Source: Entonaema liquescens
Lineage: Eukaryota > Ascomycota > Sordariomycetes > Xylariales > Xylariaceae
Direction: 5' to 3'
Assembly (NCBI GenBank): GCA_902805475.1
Contig: CADCSX010000023.1
Coordinates: 2,170,001 to 2,234,000 of the forward strand
DNA: 64,000 nt
This document shows positions 1-10,795 of this stretch, piece after piece. A program made the translations under genes and the position numbers. Every line of letters begins with the position of its first letter. Position 1 is the first letter of the stretch. Under the pieces are notes generated by a model. The model saw only the letters and a list, made by a program, of their open reading frames with translations. It was not told the DNA's origin and made no database searches.

Positions 1-1427
1 AATGTTTTTCCCATACAAAACGTGCGCTTTATATAAGGGAAATTCCTACCTTAATATTATAACTTATTTATACCGTGAAATCATCAATATTAATAAACAA
101 AAAAAAATATAAGATTAAACCTTTTTCAAATCTCTATAGAAAAATGTTTTCATTAAAATTTTACGTATTTTTATTGAATTATAATAACCTTTAGAAATGT
201 GTAAGTTTTGGTATGAAATGAGGTATGCACGGACACTTTTGTCTTCTTTGTGTAGGTAGATCTGATCAGCGGGATGCTATCTTTAGCGCATTCAAGCATT
301 ACCTAGCTGCCCGTAGGTATATCAAGCATTGATAACGACCCTTTAAAACCTGGAATTAACGCTAGTAAAATCACGGGGGTTACTAGGTATGCATGTGCAG
401 ATGCGATAGCGCCGGTATCTAGGTAACATTGTGACCCCAACCAACCAGCCCCAACTTGGAGCTTTTCGATTGATGAGAAACGGAAGCGGAGTGGTGGAAA
501 CGGAAAGAACGTACTGGTACCCCCGCTTACTAAAGGCACTTTAAAACAGATACCTAAACCTAGAAGGCATATAACGGGTTTAGTTATGCAAAATACGAGA
601 ATGCCTAGTCGAGGATGCGACAGAATCTATTCTCCTAACCGGGATATGTCGTACTTACATGCTGCTGTCTGCTGTACTTCGTATACTTCATGCATGTTTC
701 GCCGTTTCATTTGGGTGGACTTACTAGAACCGGGGGACACAGGTCAGGCACCAGACACCCTCTGAGACGGCCGGCTGCGGCTGGCCCTCTCTCAGTTGCA
801 ATCCTTCCGTCATCTGTCATAATTGCATTTCCATTTTCCAAGTCATTTACGCCAACATTTCTTCTGGTTGCGTTTTCGATTTATAATTCTTCTTTCCATT
901 CCCATTCCCATTCCCATTCCGTCAACTCGGAAAACTGCAGTACGAAACCCTGCAATTCTTTCGCCATCGTTGCGACTCGTTTACTATTGTATTCTTCATA
1001 TCTCTTCTATTTTCTCTTCGTTTCTTTTTCTTCTATCAACTTGTATTTTCCAATTTCCTGTGGTTCTTGTGGCGGCCACCCATTTTATTTTCCAAATCCC
1101 ATACGTTCCGTTCCCACTTTAAACCGTTAGCTGCGTTACTTCGTTGTTGGCTTGTGGTTGGTGAAGGCCGCATCCAAACGAACAGTGACAACAAGCATAG
1201 GAGATTCAATAACTTTTTACACGAATTATACAAGGACAAATTACGACCCATAACGTACCCAATCTTGTGCTGCAGACGACTTGCAGATAGTCAAACTGAT
1301 TTTCGTCATTTCGTCGTGCCGCAACCCCCTCTCATTTCTTACGTGCATCAAAAATTAACCCTGGATTTTACTTGGGTAAAAGCGCGTTTATAACGCTCCT
1401 CATAAAACCCAACATTCCATCGTCACA
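1..1427. other. Upstream intergenic region, no gene seen
   Basis: The first 230 bases are AT-rich and hold no convincing reading frame. The remainder is mixed-composition DNA with pyrimidine-rich tracts around 820-1060, which create spurious low-complexity frames on +. The part nearest position 1428 is presumably the promoter and 5' leader of the TCP11-family gene. Several copies of the TAGGTA-type motif lie at 246, 311, 385 and 418. I see no RNA gene here. Confidence 0.6.
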
Positions 1428-4400
1428 ATGCGTCGCGCTTCTGTAGACTTGACCGATCCCTCTCGAAATATTGAAGAATCAATAGGCACTCCAGATCCGA
1501 CTTCTATAGATTCCGATCTAGATATGACTTTGACAACAGATGAGGAGGGCGTTAGGATATACACCCCGCCTCCCCATATAGCTGCACGATTTTATCGACC
1601 TAGTCAGAATCGTCGAAAAGAGTCGGCTGCTTCCTCACGTCGTAATTCGATCTCGTCTGCGCATTCGCGATCCTCTCATGGCTTCAACCACCATGGCGGC
1701 CCGCAGAGTAAATACATTGCTCAGCAGATGCGTCGTGCCTCGATACTCGAGGATCGCAAAGCTCGTCTGGCCGACAGGGCGGCGCACGCTGAGAAAGTGC
1801 GCTTGAGAGCTGCCATGGCGAAGGCTGCCCACCAGAAGAGTTCCAACTTAGAAGAGCGTGCGTTGGCCGCCGCTCAAGCTAGAGAGAAGAACCTGGCCGA
1901 AATTGTCGCTGCGTGCGCCGAGGAAGTAAAACGGGCTAAAGCTGTGGCTGAAAGCATGAAAGAGAAAAGGGAGCAAGAGCTGCAAAAACTCAGGTCCCAG
2001 ATGGAGGAGCGATTAGCCGAGGCGGAGAGGAGAAGGGAAGAATTGCGCAGTCGTCATACCGCTAAACGATCTAGAGGCCAGAGCATAATGACGAAGAGAT
2101 CCGATACAAGTAGCTTGCCGGAGGAGGATGAACACGAATCCTCAAGCATGAGTGATGTCGTGCTTATGAGCGAGGACGTAGCGGTGTCTAAGATCCAATG
2201 GTGGTGGAGAGGTGTACTGAGAAGGATAGCGGTACGCCAGTTCTCCGAGCTCGGCTTGAACATTGATAGCGTCAGAGATACCTCATTTGAGCAGGTAACG
2301 GAACTTCTTGCTCAAGAGAAAGTCCTTCTGCTCACTTCGAGAGTCTTACGTATCTGCGGCTTACGGGAGGGCGAACCAGGGTCGGTGGATGAGATGACCG
2401 CTGTTCGCACGTTCCTGAGTGCCTTCTTAATTTTGGGCCATCCTACCCAGGTCCTTAGCAATAAGGATCATAGGGGAGAACAGGAGCAGGTTGGATCTTC
2501 TCAAGGGCAACCCATTCCTCATGATGATCTAGCTAATCCGCAGTTACAGGATCTCGTCGGCAAGGCACGAGATTTGTTGATCTCTTTCGAGAATATTCTT
2601 TCCCGACTGACCTTGATGAACAATTATACTGTTCCCCCAGCATTACAGTCAGCTCTGCCGGAATCGTATGCGACGTTCCATAATGCATTCATCGGATGGA
2701 AGGCCCGTGATTCAAATGCGTTGGTCGAGGTCATGATCCTGCAATTCGTGGAACTTGATGCCATCCTCGAAACTGTTAAAGATCGTACAGAAGAGGCTGT
2801 TGCCGAGTCTTACCGACAGAGCATTAAAGATAATCAACTAATGCTGATGGTTCGAATAAAGAGACTTGCTGGCGCTGAGCGAGGGAAGAAAATGATTTTT
2901 GAGGCTGTTAAGCAAGCGAGGAAGGCCAGGGCTGCGAAGAAGCCTGCGGGTGATATGAAACCTCGAGCCACCGAACATGCTCCTAGCGATGATAATCCAG
3001 TAGGAAGCAACGCAACAGCCGATCATGTTGTCTCTTCACAACTGCAGACACTTACACCGCCGCCCAGTCCACTCAGGGAGAGAGAGCTCAAATTCAATAT
3101 AAGCCAGCCGAGTTACCCCCCAATCTTACCGGATAATAGAGTAATCGTTCACGAGTTGGCTATCAATCGAGAGTATCGCATTGAATATCAGCATTTTCAA
3201 GAGCAACATAAGCTTCGCATGGATCCTCTTTTCCAGGATCTGAAAACTGGTCCGAGAGACGAAGAAAAAGAATTTCATTATCTCATGATAATGGCTAACT
3301 ACATCAGAGACCGACTTCAACACCTGGTTAAACCTGGTTCATCTATGTACACCTTTATCGGTGAAATCCTTGATACCGAGGTCTCCCAGCAACAGTTCCT
3401 AGCCGGTAGCTTTTCATATGAGCGGTTTTTCTCATCTATGGGGTCTCTCCTCCCAAAGCTCTGCGCTCCGGTTCGCGACGACGAGGTAAAGGATCTAGTC
3501 GAGAACAAGCTTAGCCAAGGAGACGTCGTCGACCGTCTCGAGGCGCTCCTTTCTTTTATCGATACTATGCTTTATGATTACGCGAACTACATGTTGCAAG
3601 TTGCAGCGCCAAGTCTCGTGGAGCACGCTTCTGCGTATGAAACAAAAAGATTTGCCGAAGAGCTGGAGAATGGCACAATCACGCTTCATCGCGCAGAGAC
3701 TTCTTGGCGGAATGCGCGCAATAAAGTGCATGCGGAAGTGTCGCGCCGTGACCCCGAGGGCATCAATCACCCACGCTCGCGGCCCACTCCGGACAAGATC
3801 TATTGGCAGATGCTGTTAGACGAATTTACGCAACCATCGCCATCGGATGAGACTGTACCAGAGCCGCTCGCCCTCGATGTAAAACGCCGTGCCCGCATAG
3901 GTCGTCAGACCATACGCATCGTTACAGCGGGAGCCATCCTCCTGCAGTGCAAGAATATGCTCAAGCGCGATGTCCGAGCTCCCTGGAGGACAGAGGCCGG
4001 TCGCATCCTAACCGTTCTCGAGTCTCTAGATGACGATTCTAAGCCACTTCCTCAGTCTACGGCTACCCACGGCATTATGGCGGCGCTCGAGGCCGGTCGA
4101 TCGATGCCGGCAGCCACCAAGACACACTTACAAGCTCTTGTAACCAAAGTCCTTGCCGCTAGCATGGACGCAAAACGCGACAACGCGGATCCCAGAGAGC
4201 CTGTGTTAAGGTTACTTCTTACGCGAATCAGAGGTCACATCCTAGCTAGGTTGCAAGCCGGTTCTGCGAGCGAAAAAGTCAAAGCCACGAGTACAGCCGG
4301 GGAAAAACTCGCAAGCCTCGGACTACCTGAGTTTGTGGAGAGAGTACGAGAGATCGTCGATGAGATTGTTAAGGTAGGGGTGGTGGATCGAGAGGCCCAC

Positions 4401-4472
4401 GGAGTATGGTGGGAAGAGGTAGCCGAGAAGGTAAACAGAGAGGATTCAGTTCCTACGCCAGCAGCTGCGTAG
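1428..4472 (+). CDS. TCP11/SOK1-family protein with an IQ motif
   Basis: A single uninterrupted exon encodes 1014 residues. The C-terminal half (roughly residues 600-1000) has the helical character and motifs of the T-complex protein 11 family. Its fungal member Sok1 was found as a high-copy suppressor of protein kinase A loss in yeast, so a role in cAMP/PKA-linked growth control is the family expectation. The N-terminus is Ser/Arg-rich and probably disordered. Residues 95-220 are a highly charged Lys/Glu/Ala/Arg helix, likely coiled coil. Around residues 250-272 the stretch VSKIQWWWRGVLRRIAVRQF looks like an IQ motif (IQxxxRGxxxR), which would bind calmodulin. A proline-rich linker (TPPPSPLRERE) near residue 545 separates the halves. 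The start ATG is the first in the frame and the frame is open to a TAG stop. Family call is firm; cellular role is by homology only. Confidence 0.85.
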   Translation: MRRASVDLTDPSRNIEESIGTPDPTSIDSDLDMTLTTDEEGVRIYTPPPHIAARFYRPSQNRRKESAASSRRNSISSAHSRSSHGFNHHGGPQSKYIAQQMRRASILEDRKARLADRAAHAEKVRLRAAMAKAAHQKSSNLEERALAAAQAREKNLAEIVAACAEEVKRAKAVAESMKEKREQELQKLRSQMEERLAEAERRREELRSRHTAKRSRGQSIMTKRSDTSSLPEEDEHESSSMSDVVLMSEDVAVSKIQWWWRGVLRRIAVRQFSELGLNIDSVRDTSFEQVTELLAQEKVLLLTSRVLRICGLREGEPGSVDEMTAVRTFLSAFLILGHPTQVLSNKDHRGEQEQVGSSQGQPIPHDDLANPQLQDLVGKARDLLISFENILSRLTLMNNYTVPPALQSALPESYATFHNAFIGWKARDSNALVEVMILQFVELDAILETVKDRTEEAVAESYRQSIKDNQLMLMVRIKRLAGAERGKKMIFEAVKQARKARAAKKPAGDMKPRATEHAPSDDNPVGSNATADHVVSSQLQTLTPPPSPLRERELKFNISQPSYPPILPDNRVIVHELAINREYRIEYQHFQEQHKLRMDPLFQDLKTGPRDEEKEFHYLMIMANYIRDRLQHLVKPGSSMYTFIGEILDTEVSQQQFLAGSFSYERFFSSMGSLLPKLCAPVRDDEVKDLVENKLSQGDVVDRLEALLSFIDTMLYDYANYMLQVAAPSLVEHASAYETKRFAEELENGTITLHRAETSWRNARNKVHAEVSRRDPEGINHPRSRPTPDKIYWQMLLDEFTQPSPSDETVPEPLALDVKRRARIGRQTIRIVTAGAILLQCKNMLKRDVRAPWRTEAGRILTVLESLDDDSKPLPQSTATHGIMAALEAGRSMPAATKTHLQALVTKVLAASMDAKRDNADPREPVLRLLLTRIRGHILARLQAGSASEKVKATSTAGEKLASLGLPEFVERVREIVDEIVKVGVVDREAHGVWWEEVAEKVNREDSVPTPAAA

Positions 4473-5349
4473 ATGCGAAGAGTAGCAGCTATTAGAGAAG
4501 GCATTCGTCGTCACCTACGTAAGACGCGGAGTATACATTATTGATAGGTCTTGGCCATTGGCTTGGGTTAGGTTTCCAGTTCTGATTCAGTTCTTGGGCA
4601 GGCGTTTTTCCTCGGGTATGCATTTGAACATGTTTTCAAGAGGGATGCTGTATTGGATTTTGGAACTGGATGGAACCCTTTTTGTTTTTGGAAGGATACC
4701 TTTTGCACTTTTTGCATCAGCGCACATTTTGGACTTGTGGTATTCATTAGCATTGCTTGAAGGCTTTAGAAACATGGTTTCCAGCTCTTCATGATAGAAT
4801 GATGCTAGCGAAGAATATCATCAAGTTTGTACATTATGTATGCGGATTCGGGAGGTTAGCAAGATACACGTGTAGTATATGAAGACTTGGGGGCTATAGA
4901 AATTAGGTATTTCAGTACGACTAGATTCTTAAGATGTGATGATTTACAAAGTAGTATATGTTCGTACCTCGTAAGACAAATTGTCTATAATTCATATTTT
5001 ATTTTATACTTTGCCTTAGATACCGCATGCAATTACATATGCCAAGCACGTGACAGCGAGTCAGCGGGGCGAACGCGTGGCGCGTCTCCCGTTCGTTCCT
5101 TACCTTAAGCACTTTAAAAGTTAGGGTATCTTTTCATACTTGAAGGTGCTCGACGATTACAAATGACGTCTAAAGGAAACTAGGTACTCTTGTAATAATT
5201 TAGATGGAATTTCTAGCTAATTCTATATTTATATTTCTCACCTTGTAACTCACCATTTACGGCGTTCATAACTATGCCACAATCTCAATTCACCGGTTAG
5301 TCTCCACAAGCAGCATTCATTAACCATTTTTTGAGTGTGAGTTAATCAT
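4473..5349. other. Intergenic region between the TCP11-family gene and MRE11
   Basis: About 880 bases holding the 3' end of the upstream gene and the promoter of MRE11. Short open frames here are low-complexity and lack splice-supported continuation. No RNA gene or repeat was recognised. Confidence 0.6.
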
Positions 5350-7653
5350 ATGCGGAATGTAGATCCGGATACTATCCGCATTCTTGTCGCCACTGATAAC
5401 CATGTCGGATATGAGGAACGAGATCCAATCCGTGGTGATGATAGCTGGAAATCATTCGATGAGATTATGAACTTAGCCCGGAAGGAAGATGTAAGCGACT
5501 ATAACGTATCCAAGTCCTATTTATAGTCACTCACAAGGCAGGTTGATATGGTCTTACTAGCTGGAGACTTGTTCCACGATAATAAACCATCCAGGAAGGC
5601 TATGTTCCAAGTCATGCGATCGCTAAGGAAGAACTGTCTCGGCAATAAACCTTGTGAGATACAGTTCTTAAGCGACGCCAACGAGGTCTTCCAGGGTGCC
5701 TTTGGACACGTTAACTATGAGGACCCCGATATCAACATCTCCATCCCCGTCTTTTCCATTCACGGAAACCATGACGATCCCAGCGGTGAAGGCAACTTTT
5801 GTTCCCTGGATCTGCTTCAGGTGGCCGGACTCGTCAACTATTTTGGTCGTGTACCCCGGGCAGATGATATCGAAGCAAAACCCGTCCTGCTTCAGAAGGG
5901 CATGACCAAACTGGCACTCTACGGGTTAAGTAATGTACGGGATGAACGCATGTTTCGCACATTCCGCGATCATAACGTCAAGTGGTTTAGACCGAACCAA
6001 CAATCAAGCGATTGGTTCAACTTACTTGCTGTGCACCAGAATCATCATGCCCACACAGCTACTGGTTATTTACCCGAGAACATGTTGCCTGAGTGGTTAG
6101 ATTTGGTCGTTTGGGGTCATGAGCATGAGTGTCTAATCGACCCTTCACATAATCCAGAGACTGGATTCCATGTCATGCAACCGGGCTCTTCTGTAGCCAC
6201 ATCGTTAGTCCCAGGAGAAGCCGTAGCCAAGCATGTCGCCGTAGTCAGCGTCACGGGAAAAGATTTCAAGGTAGAGAAACATCGACTAAAATCAGTTCGC
6301 CCTTTTATGACTGCCGAAGTTATTTTGGCAAACGACAAGAGATTCAAAGGTCTGGATAAGAAGAAAGAAAACCGCCAGGAACTTACACGAAAATTGATGG
6401 ATGTAGTGGAGGAGATGATCGAAGAAGCTAATGCCGAGTGGGACTCTATTCAAGACGGCGATTCCCTGGATGGCGAACGACCCCTTCCCCTAGTCCGTCT
6501 AAAGGTAGAGTATACTGCTCCAGAAGGAGGACAATACGATATCGAAAACCCGCAACGCTTTTCCAATCGGTTCCAGGGCAAGGTCGCGAATACCAACGAT
6601 GTTGTGTACTTCTATCGGAAAAAGACGGCGCAGAGTAAGTAAACTAACTGGCTTTTGTGTCGTTAATATGACTAATACGCAGTAGGGAGAAATGCAAAGG
6701 ACACAGAAATGTCAGAAGAGCTATTAGCAGCCCTAGACGAAATAGAAAACATCAAGGTCGATAAGCTAGTCGAAGAATTCTTGTCCGCCCAGGCACAATC
6801 CCTGAAGATTCTCCCCCAAGCACCATTTGGTGACGCGGTCAACCAGTTCGTCGACAAAGACGACAAACATGCCATGGAGTCGTTTGTCAGCGAGTCTCTC
6901 TCAGAGCAAGTGAGACAGATGTTATTACTCGAGGGCGTTGACGCCGACCCCGAAAGCCTGGACACTGCAATGGGAAGTATTAAACAGAGGCTCGAAAATC
7001 AGTTTACCGCAGGTAATCTAAAACAGGCCAAACGACGCAAGTATAAGCCGAAGCCAGACCTATGGGACTCTGACCTTGACGGCCACTGGGAGGATCAACC
7101 AGAGGCAATTGACCATGGCACGACTGCCAGCGAGGCGAAACCTAAGACAATACAACCAAAAGGTCGCGGACGAAAAGCAGCGCAAATCGTAGAGGACGAC
7201 GATGAAGATATGGAGGATGTCGAGCCACAAGTGCCAGCACCAAAACCAAAAGGAAGGGGTAGACCAGCAGCGGCGGCGGCGGCAGCTAAACCCAAGCCAA
7301 CGCCAGCTAAAAAAGCACCCGCCAAAGGGCGAGGCCGCAAAGCGCAAGTCTTTGAACAGTCAGACGATGAAGAGGAAGACGTCGTGATGGATGACGACGA
7401 TTTTGACCCACCGCCGCCAAAACGTACTACGACAAGAACTACGACAACAAGAGCAGCATCTACCAGATCGTCACAGGCATCGAAAGCTGCATCTACTCCT
7501 GCCTCTGCTACGCCTAAGGCTGCGCCAAAGACGCGGCAGTCTAAATTGAACTTTTCCCAGAATGCCTCGCAGCAGGAACCGTTGGAGATTAGCGATGATG
7601 AAATTTCGGATGATTTTGAGTCCGTACCACAGACGCGGACTCGAAAACGTTAA
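5350..7653 (+). CDS. mre11: Double-strand break repair nuclease MRE11
   Basis: Three exons, 5350-5490, 5542-6634 and 6683-7653, give 734 residues; both introns keep the frame (phases 0 and 1). The protein is the nuclease subunit of the Mre11-Rad50-Nbs1 complex, which senses and resects DNA ends in the nucleus. All five phosphodiesterase motifs are visible: D16-N-H18 (ATDNHVG), D56 in LLAGDLFHDN, G122-N-H-D125, H212 in AVHQNHHAH, and H240-E-H242 in VVWGHEHEC. Residues 310-420 form the capping region. The C-terminal 200 residues are acidic and Lys/Arg/Ala-rich, with three GRGR motifs near residues 571, 600 and 625, and a Ser/Thr-rich tail ending in SKLNFSQN. This suits the DNA-binding tail known from the family. 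The frame starting at 5548 alone would lose the first metal-binding Asp/His, which fixes exon 1. Identification is secure. Confidence 0.97.
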
Positions 7654-9113
7654 TGACTACCTCTATGATGGGTACTATAGGCAGGTGTTGATGTGAAGAC
7701 ATACTCATTAGTAATCTGCTGGTTAAGAGCTTGTTGCTATTTGATGTTCACTCGAGATTGACGACTGGCTCATTATGCATCTAACTAGGTAGCTACTTCT
7801 GCGTGGTGTGTTTATCATAAATACTACCTAGTTAGTGCGAAGGCATCTAGCCGGTCGCGGGGATGGCGGCTCTACATCGCAGGAGGTTGTTGTCCTTACT
7901 CATGAACAACTATTACTTACACAGTAGTTCCGGTTCCATATCCATGTCCGTAGATATCGTTGTAACAAACATTCAGAAATTTGACTTTATTCTACTATGC
8001 TAAAGTTGCGTTGCCGGTTTCAGGGGCCGAGCCGCGACGTTTAATGCGCTATGGGGACTATCCGGATAGCCCTCTCAACTTCTCATATATGCAAGACGTA
8101 GATATAGATGATCTGGTGCCGCATTGTCACTACTACGTCTTTTATCATCACCTGTAAGTATAGGTACTCCCCGGAGACAGATATCTCTTTGAGTCGTGTT
8201 ATTACAAGAGGTGCTTGTAATCATAATCCTATGTAAAATCCAAGGTTCTTCCGGAGACTAGTGGTGGTTAACGTAGTCATATAAACCTAGCACTACGCCC
8301 ATACTCGGAATAGCGGGATAAGGGGATGCGTGCAAAGTCCCCAGGGACGGAAATTGACATGATCTGTCTCCGGCATGGAGCATGAAATCCGGGGGTAAAA
8401 GATAGCGTGCCATTGTGGTATTTCCATTATGGGTTGACTTGGAGAGCTCACATCGCGGACTTGTTCACGTAGCTTATTCTTATCTTAGGCTAAGGCCATC
8501 TCGTGTGCTCAGACACCCGTGTGTTGCGAAACCTTATTAGAATTTTGCTCCTACACTTCTGGGTGCCATATAACGGAAAATCCGGATTTATATTATATGG
8601 GAATTCGAAATCACGTCCCGGGGGGAAATGAGGTTCCCTCCAATATCACTCGGGCCGGGAGCTATTCAATATGGATATGAATAGTAGATCACTAATAAGC
8701 CCTCTGGCATCTCAGGAGAGGACCATCCACTACTCTTTTCAACAATGGTGTAAGAGAACTTACCAATCAATCGGCCACCATATACACTTATAGTTGGTTT
8801 CAGAACATCCACACACTCAAGATAACAAGGCTATATCGTCGCTGAAGGTGTGATGTAAATCTGTAGTCTCATATGTCCGTAGACTAATAGTTAAAATTGC
8901 CCATAATATGTCACTCACACGCGCAATATGACGGAGGTTCGGTTCAAGATGAGATACAATTGCTCTGGCCATCACCACATCCAATGCCTTTCCAAAGCTG
9001 AGAAGACCATCGTAGTATCATTAAGCAGAAGATATGTTTTGTTGCCGATAATCTACAATGAGCCCACGGTAGAATCTCTAAGGCGCCAGGCATGTCCACG
9101 GCCTCTTCCCAAA
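7654..9113. other. Intergenic region, no gene seen
   Basis: About 1.46 kb with no open frame supported by splice sites or a recognisable motif. A short inverted arrangement of CTAACTAGGTAG and CTACCTAGTTAG occurs near 7782-7835, matching the dispersed TAGGTA-type motif of this genome. The last few hundred bases must contain the promoter of the LicD gene. Confidence 0.55.
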
Positions 9114-10213
9114 ATGCGTTTCCTACTCCCCATCGTCCTATTCTCCCTCACAGCATGCAGTCTCCCCGACAACGCCCCCTCGCACCACCACCACAACACC
9201 AACAAGCCCAAGAAACCCCCAGCAAGCCCGACGACCAGCACCAACCCAAGTACTTCCACGAAGCGGGCAGCACGCTCGAGCTGGGCCACTACGACGTGCG
9301 GTTCTTCCGGGGGGAGGTGCCGTACGCGGACCACGGCCCCGCGCTGCGGCGGCTGATCCGGTCGTGGCTCACGACGACGCGCGAGCTCGGCGTCGACACC
9401 TGGCTCGCCCACGGCACCCTGCTGGGCTGGTGGTGGAACGCCCGCGTCATGCCCTGGGACTACGACCTCGACGTCCAGATGCCCACCGCCACGCTGACGT
9501 ATCTGGGGCGCTACTTCAACCGCACGCTGCATGACTACCGGTTCGTCGCCACTACCGAGCAGGGGCAGGGGCAGGGTGGGGAGAGGATTATCGCTGGAAA
9601 GGGAGACGGAGACGGAGACGGAGACGGAGGAGGAGGAGTCGTCAATAAGACGTACCTCCTAGATGTAAACCCGCACCACACGGACCTAACCCGCGGCAAT
9701 GGCGCTAATGTAATCGACGCGCGGTGGATTGACGTGGGCACGGGGCTGTTCATTGATATCACGGGGCTCGCGGAGCGGGATGCGGCGGGGGCGCCGGGGG
9801 TGTGGAGCTGCAAGAATGCGCACCGGTACCGCACGCGGGAGATCTACCCGGTGCGGCGGACCGAGTTCGAGGGCGTGCCCGCGCTGGTGCCGTTTTCGTT
9901 CGACAAGATCCTCACCGACGAGTATGGCGCGAAGAGCCTTGTGAACACGGAGTGGGCCGGGTGAGTCACGTCTTGCTATATTTGTCGTTCGGGGGGGGGG
10001 GGAGCAAAAAGATAACGGGAAACAAGGTATTTGCTGACTTCCATGAATAGACATCGCTGGGTGCCGGAGCTCAAGGAGTGGGTTAAGAAGCCGGAACAAC
10101 CGCAGAGCGACAAGGAGAAGGAGAAGGGGGTGAAAACGACCCCGAAACAGCAGCAGGACGGGAAGGCCGTGGTGGTGGTTGTGGAGAAGACTGTTGTGAA
10201 GGGGGCTCAGTAA
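9114..10213 (+). CDS. LicD-domain protein (Mnn4-like), 5' end out of frame
   Basis: The body is read in one frame from about 9215 to 9960, then an intron 9961-10050, then 10051-10213. It carries the LicD nucleotidyltransferase-like domain: KYFHEAGS, LGHYDVRFFRGEVPY, TWLAHGTLLGWWWN and the metal-binding DYDLD motif, followed by NVIDARWIDVGTGLFIDITGL. Fungal relatives (Mnn4 type) add phosphocholine or mannosylphosphate to glycans in the secretory pathway. The Lys/Glu/Gln-rich tail recalls Mnn4. The expected signal peptide (MRFLLPIVLFSLTAC) is encoded from 9114 but in a different frame. Either a weak intron (for example 9160-9212, donor GTCTCC) joins them, or there is an indel in the C-rich linker, or the true start is the in-frame ATG at 9092 without a signal peptide. 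GAC-GGA repeats (9604-9633) add an Asp/Gly run. Domain call firm; 5' structure unresolved. Confidence 0.8.
9991..10002 (+). repeat. G12 homopolymer in an intron
   Basis: Twelve consecutive G lie inside the intron 9961-10050 of the LicD gene. The intron has donor GTGAGT and branch-like GCTGACTT. Homopolymers of this length are prone to sequencing and assembly error. Confidence 0.8.
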
Positions 10214-10795
10214 GAGATGTTAGGTGAGAAGGCAAAAGCTATTGCTTACGCCCATTGTATCTCTAAATTTAGACCTTATAAACGGATCAGTATGGTTAAT
10301 AATGAAGAGAGGTTATTGGTGAGCCACTAGGTGTTATAATTCCTTATATAGCCATAAGTGAAGTTTCTTTCATAAGTATCTAGAAAGGGGATAGAAGAGG
10401 TTTGGGATATATGAGACAACATTTGTCAAGAACTACCTGTAAGTAAAGATAGACATTTATTCTAAGGAATAACTAAGTGTGTTAGTTACCTCAGGAAGAT
10501 GCGTACCTTACTCCTTGCTGAGCTCATCTTAGTTTCAGGGGTAATCTCAGGGCAGACATTATACCATTTATGAACGCATCCTACGCCCCTTGAGAAATAT
10601 TCATGATATTATTAAACTCGTAATTCGTAGACTAAACGCTTGTCAACTTGCCTGTAAAATAACCCTAGATAGCATCCCAGCCCTGAACGCCACAGCCATG
10701 CAATGAATAATAGAACCTTGTCTAGATCAATCGCCCACTTCAAGAAAATGGGAGGTGCTTAGTAGAAGGGTGTATCGGTGCCGTTTTCTAGGACA
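10214..10795. other. Convergent 3' intergenic region
   Basis: About 580 bases between the 3' ends of the LicD gene (+) and the WLM protease gene (-). It is AT-leaning and shows no open frame or RNA gene. Confidence 0.6.

Noticed and set aside
690..1393. Overlapping + strand frames of about 100-150 codons
   Set aside because: They come from pyrimidine-rich low-complexity DNA (Ser/Phe/His-Ser runs), overlap each other in different frames, and show no motif or splice support.
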